In this document: piece by piece, positions 1 to 7,229 of the stretch
How the letters are laid out: each line of letters starts with the position of its first letter
How positions within the stretch are numbered: the stretch's first letter is position 1
Assembly: GCA_964407825.1 (NCBI GenBank)
Contig: CAYOXD010000113.1
Span: 1-9,227, forward strand
Source of the DNA: CAYOXD01 sp964407825
GTDB taxonomy: Bacteria > Desulfobacterota > Desulfobacteria > Desulfobacterales > JAFDDL01
Reading direction: 5' to 3'
Length of the DNA: 9,227 nucleotides
Program-made: the position numbers and the translations under genes
The notes under the pieces: generated by a model
The model's input: only the letters and a program-made list of their open reading frames with translations
Told to the model about the DNA's origin: nothing
The model's database searches: none

Positions 1-1081
1 GCCCATCGACCCGTCGGCCATGCCCCTGGTGTCGGTCATCATTCCTGCCTGCAACGAGGCGGCGACCATCGAGGCAGGACTTAAATCGGTCCTTGCCATG
101 CGCTATAGCCCCTTGGAGGTCATCGTCGTCAACGACCGGTCCACGGACGACACCGGCATGATCCTGAGCCGGATGCAACAGGATCACCCGGAGATAGTGG
201 TCCACTCCATTCGCCACCTCCCCCCGGGCTGGCTGGGGAAAAGCCACGCCCTGGACCGCGCGGCCCGGTCCGCCCGGGGAAAGTATCTGCTCTTCACCGA
301 CGCGGACATCCTCTTTGAGCCCTCGACCCTGGCCAGGGCGATGGGGGTCGTGATGCAGCACCGCCTGGATCATCTGAGCCTGCTCTTCAAGAACATCACG
401 CCCGGAGGACTTCTCAACACCCTCATCCTGGACGGCGTCTTCGGGCTGATGCTGCTCTTCAGGCCCTGGAAGGCAAGGGATCCCGCAAGCCGACGGTTCA
501 TGGGAGTGGGCGCCTTCAACCTGGTCAGGGCCGCCTGCTATCGGGCCGTGGACGGGCACCACGCCATCGCCATGCACCCCATCGACGACATCATGCTGGG
601 AAAACGCATCAAGGAAGCAGGCTTTTCCCAGGAGTACCTCCTTGGCTGCGGCCTTGTTCAGGTCCGCTGGTATGCCGGGGTCCGGGACCTGATAGACGGG
701 GTGATGAAAAACGGGTTCGCCCTCTTCCGGTTTCGGATTCTCCCGGTGCTGGCCACCCTGGCCCTCGTGCTGGCGGTCCAGGTGCTTCCTCCGTGGCTGA
801 TGCTGGTGGCAACGGGGCCTTCGCTTTGGCTGCTGGGCGCAGCGATAATGGTTCGGCTGGCCCAGTTCGCCTGGGGATTTTCCGTCCTCGGCCTGTCGCC
901 CTGGAGCGTTCCCTGGTCCCTTGTCACCCCTTATATCAGCGGGTACGCCCTGTGCCGCGCCACCCTGAAAACCCTCATGGACCGGGGGATTACCTGGCGC
1001 GGAACCTTCTACCCCCTGGCGGCGCTGAAGCGCGCGACACGGAGCCAGGCTCAGGACCGCCCACACAGCAACTCCCGGTGA
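1..1081 (+). CDS. Family 2 glycosyltransferase with C-terminal membrane segments (5'-partial)
   Basis: Inverting-type GT2 glycosyltransferase that probably transfers a sugar from an activated nucleotide donor to a lipid or isoprenoid-type acceptor at the inner membrane. Residues below are numbered from the ATG at position 20. The N-terminal fold is clear: VSVIIPACNEA at 4-14, a nucleotide-binding Asp in VVNDRSTDD (36-44), the metal-binding DAD in LFTDAD (91-96), and an acidic pair in HPIDD (186-190) where the catalytic base is expected. Hydrophobic segments at about 240-260, 264-290 and 300-315 are membrane helices. The tail motif RGITWRGTFYPLAALK (322-337) is typical of CrtQ/HpnB-like GT2 proteins that act on carotenoids or hopanoids. 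The frame is open to the window edge (preceding codons read PIDPSA) and the ATG at 20 has no ribosome binding site, so the true start, perhaps with an N-terminal helix, probably lies upstream. The acceptor cannot be told from sequence. Confidence 0.85.
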   Translation, partial: PIDPSAMPLVSVIIPACNEAATIEAGLKSVLAMRYSPLEVIVVNDRSTDDTGMILSRMQQDHPEIVVHSIRHLPPGWLGKSHALDRAARSARGKYLLFTDADILFEPSTLARAMGVVMQHRLDHLSLLFKNITPGGLLNTLILDGVFGLMLLFRPWKARDPASRRFMGVGAFNLVRAACYRAVDGHHAIAMHPIDDIMLGKRIKEAGFSQEYLLGCGLVQVRWYAGVRDLIDGVMKNGFALFRFRILPVLATLALVLAVQVLPPWLMLVATGPSLWLLGAAIMVRLAQFAWGFSVLGLSPWSVPWSLVTPYISGYALCRATLKTLMDRGITWRGTFYPLAALKRATRSQAQDRPHSNSR

Positions 1082-1089
1082 ACCGCCCT

Positions 1090-1112
1090 CCCTGTCCCTG
1101 TCCCTGTCCCTG
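1090..1112. repeat. Hexanucleotide tandem repeat (CCCTGT)x3.8
   Basis: Three full copies of CCCTGT and one five-base copy sit just after the glycosyltransferase stop codon, followed by more C-rich sequence. The repeat is non-coding in the chosen annotation. The six-base period matches the period of the ATCGGT repeat in the gap before epmA, although the unit differs. Confidence 0.75.
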
Positions 1113-1160
1113 CCCCCGCCCACCGGCCGGTTGACCCTCCTGCCGCCCAAAACCCTCCAA

Positions 1161-1189
1161 TTGACAATATGACCGTTATTATATAGTAT
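1161..1189 (+). promoter_or_regulatory. Sigma-70-type promoter for the hyuA-HDAC pair
   Basis: A perfect -35 box TTGACA (1161-1166) is followed by an AT-rich stretch. That stretch offers TAGTAT at 1184-1189 (17-base spacer, 4 of 6 matches) or TATAGT at 1182-1187 (15-base spacer, 5 of 6). The AT-rich patch stands out against GC-rich surroundings. Transcription would start near 1196, leaving a leader of about 40 bases before the ATG at 1237. Called from consensus only. Confidence 0.7.
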
Positions 1190-1236
1190 TCGGCAGTTAA
1201 ACATGGACTATGGACTTCAAGTGTCAGGGAAACAGC

Positions 1237-2940
1237 ATGATTATAGGCCTGGATGTCGGAGGCACCCACACGGATGTGGTACTTCTGAGTGAGAGCGGCA
1301 TTGTCAAGGAGTTCAAAATCCCCACCCAGCAGGAGGACCTCTTCGGTACGGTGCTCTCTGGGCTGGACCAGATAACCCAGGGAATCGATCCCCAGGACAT
1401 CAGACGGGTGGTATTCAGCACCACCCTCACCACCAACGCCATCGTACAGGACAAAACCCCTCCGGTGGGCATGCTCATCAGCGCGGGCCCTGGAATGGAT
1501 CCGGCCCTCTTCCACATCTCGGACCATTTCCATAGGGTATCCGGTGCCATCGATCACCGGGGCCGGGAGATCCAACGGATGGACACCGCGCAAATCAAGG
1601 CGGTGGCCAAGAAACTGGCCGCCGAGGGGGTCCGCTACGTGGGCGTCGTGGGCAAGTTCTCCACCCGCAACCCCGCCCATGAACGCCACGTCAAGGAGCT
1701 CATCGAAAACCGGTTCGAGAAGGTCTTTCTTGGCCACGAAATATCCGGGAATCTCAATTTTCCCAGGCGCATCGCCACCACCTACCTGAATGCGGCGGTG
1801 TATCCCATTCACAAGTCCTTCTTCGAAGCGGTCCAACGGTCCCTGAAGGAAAAGGGGATGGACATGTCCATCCGAATCCTGAAGCCCGACGGCGGCAACC
1901 TGAACTTCGCCTCCTCCCTCGACTTCCCGGCCCAGACCATCCTTTCCGGGCCGGCTGCAAGCGTTATGGGGGCCCTGCCCTATGCCTCCAAAACGAGTGA
2001 AAGCCTGGTGCTGGACATCGGCGGCACCACGACCGACATGGCAGTGCTGATCGGCGGGGTTCCCATGCTCGATCCACTGGGGATCGAACTGGGGGGATAC
2101 AAAACCCTGATTCGCGCCATGACCACCTGTTCCATCGGCATCGGCGGTGACAGCCAGGTGCGGGTGATAGACGGTCAGCTGTCCATCGGGCCGGAGCGCA
2201 AGGGGCCGGCCATGGCCTTCGGCGGCCCGGCGCCCACACCGACCGACGCCCTGTTCGTCCTGGGGAAAATCAGCCAGGGAGACCGGCAAAAGGCGGTCGA
2301 CGGGCTCATGCCCATCGCAAACTCCCTCGGTATCCAGGTGGAGGATGCGGCTGCGGCCATCTTCCAGAAGACATTATCGGACATCCTGATGGCGGCCGAT
2401 CACATGGTGGCCCGGATCAACTCCAAGCCGGTCTACACGGTCCATGAGTTCCTCGAAGGCTACCAGGTGAAGCCGGAGGAGATCCTGATCCTGGGAGGGC
2501 CGGCGCAGATCTTCTCGGACGCCATGAGGAATCTGACCAGCTGCCGGGTCCAGGCCGTACCGAACAGCACCGTCGCCAACGCCATCGGTGCCGCCCTGGC
2601 ACGCACCACCAGCGAAATCACCTTCTTCGCGGACACCGAGCAGGGCGTCGCCACCGCGCCAGAGGAACGTTACCGCCAGCCCGTGGGCAAGAACTTCAGC
2701 AGTCAGGACGCGGTCGAGGCGGCTTTTTCCCTGCTGGAGCAAAAGGCGCTGCAGATGGGTGCAGACCCCGAACACCTGGAGATGGAGGTGGTGGAAAACA
2801 CCCAATTCAACATGGTGCGCGGATTTTACACCACGGGCCGCAACATCCGGACCAAGGTCCAAATCAAACCGGGTCTCATTCATGGCTATGAGTTGTATAC
2901 CGGCCTGAAAACATCCCCCGGCCATCCCCCATCGGAGTGA
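1237..2940 (+). CDS. Hydantoinase/oxoprolinase family protein (HyuA-type, ASKHA ATPase fold)
   Basis: Member of the family that includes HyuA, 5-oxoprolinase and acetone carboxylase subunit A, which use ATP to activate and open cyclic or amide/carbonyl substrates. The start is ATG 1237 (567 aa) because AGGGA lies about seven bases upstream. The in-frame ATG at 1210 has no ribosome binding site and almost no leader. Visible motifs are LDVGGTHTD (5-13, phosphate loop 1), TTLTTNAIV (62-70), RRIATTYLNAAVYP (177-190), SGPAASVMGA (237-246), LDIGGTTTDMA (259-269, phosphate loop 2), GIGGDS (301-306) and LGGPA (419-423, adenosine region). About 90 C-terminal residues follow the ATPase core. No HyuB-like subunit lies beside it; the next gene is an HDAC-family hydrolase two bases away. 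The substrate is unknown, and the nucleotide-binding assignment is much firmer than any reaction. Confidence 0.88.
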   Translation: MIIGLDVGGTHTDVVLLSESGIVKEFKIPTQQEDLFGTVLSGLDQITQGIDPQDIRRVVFSTTLTTNAIVQDKTPPVGMLISAGPGMDPALFHISDHFHRVSGAIDHRGREIQRMDTAQIKAVAKKLAAEGVRYVGVVGKFSTRNPAHERHVKELIENRFEKVFLGHEISGNLNFPRRIATTYLNAAVYPIHKSFFEAVQRSLKEKGMDMSIRILKPDGGNLNFASSLDFPAQTILSGPAASVMGALPYASKTSESLVLDIGGTTTDMAVLIGGVPMLDPLGIELGGYKTLIRAMTTCSIGIGGDSQVRVIDGQLSIGPERKGPAMAFGGPAPTPTDALFVLGKISQGDRQKAVDGLMPIANSLGIQVEDAAAAIFQKTLSDILMAADHMVARINSKPVYTVHEFLEGYQVKPEEILILGGPAQIFSDAMRNLTSCRVQAVPNSTVANAIGAALARTTSEITFFADTEQGVATAPEERYRQPVGKNFSSQDAVEAAFSLLEQKALQMGADPEHLEMEVVENTQFNMVRGFYTTGRNIRTKVQIKPGLIHGYELYTGLKTSPGHPPSE

Positions 2941-2942
2941 GC

Positions 2943-4262
2943 ATGCTACGCGCCAAATTCAAGACCGGCCTTGTATTTTTCCCAGCCTTCGACTGGGCCA
3001 TCAGCCCCACCCACCCGGAACGCGAGGAGCGGCTTCTGTATACCCAGGACCAGGTGCTCGAAGAGGGCCTGCTGGATATCGAGGGAATCGACGAGTTCAA
3101 GCCCGGCATCTGCTCGGAGGCGGATATTCAGCGTGTTCACTTCTGCGTACCGGAGGTATCCCGGGTAACCACCGAGTCCCATCTTATCAGCGCAGGAGGC
3201 GCCAAGGCCATCGGCAAGGCCGTTCTCGACAAGGTGGTGGAACATGGCTTCGCCCTGGTGCGTCCGCCCGGGCACCACGCCATGCGGGTGGTTCACGGCG
3301 CGCGGGGATTCTGCAATATCAACATCGAGGCCATCATGATCGAGTACCTCCGAAAGGCCTACGGCATCCGTAGGGTGGCCATCGTGGACACGGACTGTCA
3401 CCACGGGGATGGCACCCAGGACATTTACTGGCACGATCCCAATACACTCTTTATCTCGATCCATCAGGACGGTCGCACCCTCTATCCGGGCTCGGGTTTC
3501 GTGAACGAAACCGGAGGTCCCACCGCAGTAGGCACCACGGTGAACATTCCCGTGCCCCCGAAGACATCCGAGGAGGGAATCCTCTATGCCATCAATCAAA
3601 TCGTCCTGCCCATCCTCCAGGAGTTCAAGCCCGATCTCGTGGTCAACTCCGCCGGCCAGGACAACCACTTCACGGATCCCATCACCCATATGAATTTCTC
3701 GGCACAGGGGTATGCGGAGCTCACCCGGCTGCTCAAGGCCGATGTCGCCGTTCTCGAGGGGGGATACGCCATCGAAGGCGCCCTGCCCTATGTCAACGTG
3801 GGCATCATCCTGGCCATGGCGGGCCTGGATTACGGCAAGGTCGTGGAACCGGACTACGATGCGGAAAAGATCCGGCAGAGCGCCGGTGTCATGGACTGGA
3901 TCAAGCGTACCGGCGATCAGGTACTGGCCAACTGGTCCGGACGGGAAAAGGCCAAAGCCGAGCGGGTGGTGAAGAACCAGCTCGAGTCGCGGACCCGCAA
4001 TATTTACTACGACACGGACAATATCGGCGAGCAGCAGGTCGAAACCATCCACGCATGTCCGGACTGCAGCGGCGTACTGAAAATCGACTCCACCAGCAGC
4101 CGGGGGAACCACATCCTCGGGGTTCATATTCCCATCGACGCCTGCCCGGAGTGCGCGGAAATGGGGTACCAGTGGTTTGATGCCGCCGATCCGGCTGAAT
4201 ATGATCAGTTTTTTCTCCAGGACCGCCCAAAGGATGCTTATCTGGCGGGACCTTCGAAATAG
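2943..4262 (+). CDS. Histone-deacetylase-family Zn-dependent amidohydrolase with C-terminal four-Cys zinc-ribbon-like tail
   Basis: Arginase/deacetylase-fold hydrolase related to AcuC, acetylpolyamine amidohydrolases and HDACs, which remove acyl groups from amines. The start is taken as ATG 2943 (439 aa), with GGAG five bases upstream that overlaps the hyuA stop region. A GTG at 2937 is in frame but less likely. Numbered from ATG 2943, the active site looks intact: HH in PPGHHAM (111-112), zinc ligands Asp151 and His153 in DTDCHHGDG, Asp240 in AGQDNHFTDP, and the transition-state Tyr275 in LEGGYA. The core ends near residue 300. The tail holds CPDC (372-375) and CPEC (401-404), spaced like a zinc ribbon, and this is not part of the standard HDAC core. 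Translational coupling to the HyuA-type gene suggests a shared pathway. The substrate is not deducible; bacterial chromatin is unlikely. Confidence 0.88.
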   Translation: MLRAKFKTGLVFFPAFDWAISPTHPEREERLLYTQDQVLEEGLLDIEGIDEFKPGICSEADIQRVHFCVPEVSRVTTESHLISAGGAKAIGKAVLDKVVEHGFALVRPPGHHAMRVVHGARGFCNINIEAIMIEYLRKAYGIRRVAIVDTDCHHGDGTQDIYWHDPNTLFISIHQDGRTLYPGSGFVNETGGPTAVGTTVNIPVPPKTSEEGILYAINQIVLPILQEFKPDLVVNSAGQDNHFTDPITHMNFSAQGYAELTRLLKADVAVLEGGYAIEGALPYVNVGIILAMAGLDYGKVVEPDYDAEKIRQSAGVMDWIKRTGDQVLANWSGREKAKAERVVKNQLESRTRNIYYDTDNIGEQQVETIHACPDCSGVLKIDSTSSRGNHILGVHIPIDACPECAEMGYQWFDAADPAEYDQFFLQDRPKDAYLAGPSK

Positions 4263-4330
4263 GGGACGCCACCGCATACCGGCCCGCCCCGAAACGGAAT
4301 CGGTCGCGCAGGGAAGACCGCCTTCATGGG

Positions 4331-4480
4331 AACGTGCATGCCTATCCGGTTGTCTCCCCTGACTCGGGATCAAAATCGGTATCGGTATCGGCAATTTAAA
4401 CATGATGGAAGTACCGATTTCGATACCGATACCGATCCACGACTCTTTTTGGGAACTGACCGGATAGGCATTGAAACGTT
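4331..4480. repeat. Nested inverted-repeat element (~150 bp, MITE/REP-like)
   Basis: The outer arms ATGCCTATCCGGT (4338-4350) and ACCGGATAGGCAT (4459-4471) are perfect 13-bp inverted repeats. After a short mismatch, AACGT (4331-4335) pairs with ACGTT (4476-4480), and TCCC (4355-4358) pairs with GGGA (4451-4454). Inside lies a second, stronger stem built of hexamers. The layout resembles a small palindromic mobile or repetitive element with terminal inverted repeats of about 20 bases. No target-site duplication is evident at the ends, so mobility is only inferred. Confidence 0.6.
4375..4436. repeat. Inner 16-bp hairpin of ATCGGT/ACCGAT hexamers
   Basis: ATCGGTATCGGTATCG (4375-4390) is the exact reverse complement of 4421-4436, with a 30-base AT-rich loop that includes TTTAAACATGATGG. 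Each arm is a tandem hexamer: ATCGGT units on the left, and ACCGAT, TTCGAT, ACCGAT, ACCGAT (4413-4436) on the right. A T-run (4446-4450) follows nine bases after the stem, so a weak terminator role for the upstream operon is possible but not canonical. Confidence 0.8.
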
Positions 4481-4509
4481 TCCACTGCAGAGGTTGGAAG
4501 AAGAGACAA

Positions 4510-5430
4510 GTGCGAAAATACAGGCAAACCCGGATTCTCGGAAATCTCCGGTTAAGGGCCCGGGTGCTTCAACTGGTCCGCCGCTTTTTCACCCGGGAGG
4601 GGTTTCTGGAGGTGGACACCCCCATCCGGATGCAGGCGGCCATCCCCGAGCGGTACATCGATCCGGTTCCATCGGGATCGGGGTGCCTCCAGGCGTCCCC
4701 GGAACTCTTCATGAAGCGGCTGCTCGGCGCGGGATATCCCCGCATTTTTCAAATCTGTAAATGCTTCCGGGGAAACGAGAGGGGCAGCCGGCACCTGGAG
4801 GAGTTTACGCTCTTGGAGTGGTACGACACGGGCATTGATTACGACGGTTTCATGACCCAGTGCGAACGGTTGATCCGATCCGTGGCAGTGGGCCTGGAAC
4901 GGGGCAATACCCTCCACTACCAGGGGAATTCCATAGACCTGCTTTCTCCCTGGGAGCGCATACCGGTGGCCGAGGCCTTTGCCCGGTGGACCGACACCAC
5001 AGCCGAGGCGGCCCTGGCCGAGGAGCGGTTCGATGAGCGGATGGTTACCGACATCGAGCCCAGGCTCGGTTTCCAGAGGCCGGTTTTCCTCTACGATTAC
5101 CCGGCCGAACGAGGCTCCCTGGCACGGCTCGATCCCCTGAACGATGCCGTCGCCCAGCGGTTCGAGCTCTACATCCATGGGCTCGAGCTGTGCAACGCCT
5201 TCATGGAGCTCACCGATCCAAAGGCTCAGCTCGCCCGCTTCCAGGACGAACTGCAGGCCATGGCGGCCATGGGAAAACGATGCTACCCCCTGCCGGAGGC
5301 CTTTCTCCATGCCCTGGAGGATATGCCCGATGCCGCCGGCTGCGCCCTGGGGCTGGACCGGCTCGTCATGCTCTTTGCCGATACCGGGCGCATCGACGAG
5401 GTGGTGGCCTTTACACCCGACGAGCTATGA
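4510..5430 (+). CDS. epmA: EF-P lysyl transferase (EpmA/GenX/PoxA, class II LysRS paralog)
   Basis: Activates (R)-beta-lysine, or lysine, with ATP and attaches it to a conserved lysine of elongation factor P in the cytoplasm; EF-P relieves ribosome stalling at polyprolines. The protein is the class II synthetase catalytic domain alone, without the N-terminal tRNA anticodon-binding domain of LysRS, which defines EpmA. From GTG 4510 (306 aa) it shows FFTREGFLEVDTP (26-38, motif 1), CFRGNERGSRHLEEFTLLEW (85-104, motif 2), LELCNAFMELTDP (225-237) and GCALGLDRLVML (277-288, motif 3). GTG 4510 is preferred because GGAAGAAGAG lies just upstream and it gives the usual short N-terminus. An in-frame TTG at 4471 would add 13 residues encoded partly by the arm of the inverted repeat. 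Neither EF-P nor the beta-lysine mutase EpmB is in the window. The stop codon nearly abuts the next gene. Confidence 0.88.
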   Translation: MRKYRQTRILGNLRLRARVLQLVRRFFTREGFLEVDTPIRMQAAIPERYIDPVPSGSGCLQASPELFMKRLLGAGYPRIFQICKCFRGNERGSRHLEEFTLLEWYDTGIDYDGFMTQCERLIRSVAVGLERGNTLHYQGNSIDLLSPWERIPVAEAFARWTDTTAEAALAEERFDERMVTDIEPRLGFQRPVFLYDYPAERGSLARLDPLNDAVAQRFELYIHGLELCNAFMELTDPKAQLARFQDELQAMAAMGKRCYPLPEAFLHALEDMPDAAGCALGLDRLVMLFADTGRIDEVVAFTPDEL

Positions 5431-5441
5431 AAGGAGCGCCC

Positions 5442-6785
5442 ATGCACTTCGTCATCATCGGCGGCGATGCCGCGGGAATGAGCGCCGCAAGCCGCGCCAG
5501 GCGGCATCTGCCGGAGCTTGAGATCACGGTCTTTGAAAAAACCCTGGATGTCTCCTACAGCGCCTGCGGTATGCCCTACAATATCGCCGAGACGGACCGC
5601 GACATGGCGGATCTGGTGGTCCGGCCCGCCGAGATCTTCAGAGAGAAGCAGGGCATCCGGGTGAGGACGGGGCACGAGGTAAGACACATCGATGCCGGAA
5701 AAAAAGAAATCTCCGGAGTGGCACAGGAGACGGGCTCCTTCCGCTGTACCTACGACAAGCTTCTGGTCGCCACCGGTGCGTCGGCCATCAGGCCCCGGCT
5801 GCCCGGCATCGACCTGCCGGGTGTGCTGGTCTTGAAGAACCTGGCGGACGGACGACGCCTCAGGTCCTTCCTGAAGCACAAGTCCGTAAAAAGAGCCGTC
5901 ATCATCGGCATGGGGTACATCGCCCTCGAGATGTGCGAGGCCCTGCGCGCCAGGGGGGTTCATGTGGACATGGTCAAGCCCAGAAGCGGCCTGCTGCCCT
6001 GGATGCCCAGGGAACTCTCGAACAGGGTGAGACAGACACTCACGGAAAATGATGTAGGGCTGTACGATGGGCACGATATCGAGGAAATCGTTCAGGAAAA
6101 GGACGCGCTTCGGATGGTCTGCGGGGATTTATCCCTGACGGCGGATATGCTGCTGGTGGCCGCCGGCGTTCATCCCAACAGCCAAATCGCCGCCGAGGCC
6201 GGCATCCGGCTGGGCGCCGGCGGTGCCATCGCCGTGGACAAGGGGCTGCAAACCAATCTGGTGGACATCTATGCCGCCGGCGACTGCGCCGACGCCCTCC
6301 ACGTGGTGACGGGAAAGCCCGTCTGGGTGCCCCTGGCCCTCCGGGCCAACCGGGCCGGATGGGCCGTGGCGGATCGGATTGCCGGAAGGGAGGTCTCCCT
6401 TGACGGCGTGGCCGGAACGGCCGTTTTCAAGGTCTTCGATCTGGAGGTGGCCCGCAGCGGCCTTTCCCTCGAGGAAGCCCGGACCGCCGGATTTTCACCC
6501 GAGTCGGTGGTCATCGAGTCCAGGTCCCGGGCCCATGCCCATCCGGGCGCCTCCGTCATCCGGGTGCACATGCTGGCCGACCGCGCCTCGGGACGGCTCC
6601 TGGGGGCCCAGATGGTGGGCCGTGAGGGGGTGGCCCATCGCATCAACGCAGTGGCGGTGGCGCTTCACAACCACATGACGGTGGCCGGGTTCAGCCAGAC
6701 CGATCTGGCCTACGCCCCGCCCTTCGGGCCAGTGTGGGATCCGACCCTGACGGCCGCCAATCAGCTGATCAAGAAAATGAATTAG
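5442..6785 (+). CDS. CoA-disulfide-reductase-type FAD/NAD(P)H oxidoreductase
   Basis: Pyridine-nucleotide-disulfide oxidoreductase of the CoADR/NADH oxidase/polysulfide reductase group, a cytoplasmic flavoenzyme that reduces CoA disulfides, persulfides or oxygen using NAD(P)H. The start is ATG 5442 (447 aa), with AAGGAG five bases upstream. An earlier ATG at 5427 overlaps the epmA stop codon and has no comparable site. Motifs are the FAD loop FVIIGGDAAGMSAA (3-16), the redox-active single Cys42 in SYSACGMPYN, the NAD(P)H loop IIGMGYIALE (154-163), DIYAAGDCAD (275-284, FAD), and the C-terminal dimerisation domain ending in LAYAPPFGPVWDP (422-434). No rhodanese domain follows, unlike longer polysulfide reductases. 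After the second Rossmann strand the residues read VDMVKPRSG, with no acidic residue where NADH enzymes usually have one, which hints at NADPH use. The physiological substrate is not settled by sequence. Confidence 0.87.
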   Translation: MHFVIIGGDAAGMSAASRARRHLPELEITVFEKTLDVSYSACGMPYNIAETDRDMADLVVRPAEIFREKQGIRVRTGHEVRHIDAGKKEISGVAQETGSFRCTYDKLLVATGASAIRPRLPGIDLPGVLVLKNLADGRRLRSFLKHKSVKRAVIIGMGYIALEMCEALRARGVHVDMVKPRSGLLPWMPRELSNRVRQTLTENDVGLYDGHDIEEIVQEKDALRMVCGDLSLTADMLLVAAGVHPNSQIAAEAGIRLGAGGAIAVDKGLQTNLVDIYAAGDCADALHVVTGKPVWVPLALRANRAGWAVADRIAGREVSLDGVAGTAVFKVFDLEVARSGLSLEEARTAGFSPESVVIESRSRAHAHPGASVIRVHMLADRASGRLLGAQMVGREGVAHRINAVAVALHNHMTVAGFSQTDLAYAPPFGPVWDPTLTAANQLIKKMN

Positions 6786-6812
6786 CGTAATCTCGTTGGA
6801 GGGGGCGTGTCC

Positions 6813-7229
6813 ATGAAAAGCTATCGGAAAGAACTCTGGTTTGAAATTCCCGCCCGCCGGGGCTTTGTGAACATCACCCCCTACGTGGAGGAATGCCTCC
6901 GGGAGAGCGGCATCCTGGAGGGGCTTGTCCTTGTAAATGCCATGCACATCACCGCATCGGTCTTCATCAACGATGACGAAGCCGGTCTTCACCAGGACTA
7001 CGAAAAATGGCTGGAGCAACTGGCCCCCCACGACCCCATCACCCAGTACCGCCACAACGTGGGGGAGGACAATGCCGATGCCCACATGAAGCGCCAGGTC
7101 ATGGGCCGGGAGGTGGTGGTGGCCGTCACCGCCGGCGCCCTGGATTTCGGCCCCTGGGAGCAGATCTTCTACGGCGAGTTCGACGGACGGCGCAAAAAAC
7201 GTGTCCTGGTCAAGATCATCGGCGAATGA
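6813..7229 (+). CDS. YjbQ/UPF0047 family protein
   Basis: Small cytoplasmic protein of the YjbQ (UPF0047) family. Some members have weak thiamine-phosphate synthase activity, but the true role is poorly known. The protein is 138 aa, the usual size. Family hallmarks are visible: HITASVFINDDE (45-56), HNVGEDNADAHMKRQVMG (81-98) and TAGALDFGPWEQIFYGEFDG (106-125), which includes conserved His, Asp and Glu residues of the putative metal site. ATG 6813 is chosen because GGAGGGGG lies about seven bases upstream; the GTG at 6807 is less well placed. The gene sits 27 bases after the CoADR-type gene on the same strand and is probably the last gene of the epmA operon. Confidence 0.9.
   Translation: MKSYRKELWFEIPARRGFVNITPYVEECLRESGILEGLVLVNAMHITASVFINDDEAGLHQDYEKWLEQLAPHDPITQYRHNVGEDNADAHMKRQVMGREVVVAVTAGALDFGPWEQIFYGEFDGRRKKRVLVKIIGE

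Noticed and set aside
1210..1236. Upstream ATG for the HyuA-type gene
   Set aside because: No ribosome binding site and only about 15 bases from the predicted transcription start; family N-termini begin near MIIGLDVGG.
1051..2289. Long antisense open frame (412 codons) opposite the HyuA-type gene
   Set aside because: No recognisable domain in the translation; it runs opposite a gene with clear family motifs and is expected from high-GC codon bias.
4301..4320. Short inverted repeat CGGTC/GACCG after the HDAC-family gene
   Set aside because: A five-base arm with a ten-base loop and no T-run is expected by chance in GC-rich sequence.
2946..4403. Long antisense open frame (485 codons) opposite the HDAC-family gene
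   Set aside because: It covers almost exactly a well-supported sense gene, has no family motif, and is best explained as a GC-bias shadow.
4326..4760. Sense-strand frame of 144 codons across the palindromic element and the epmA 5' end
   Set aside because: Its first part is a translation of the hexamer repeat (RYRYR, DTDTD-like), and the rest is epmA read out of frame.
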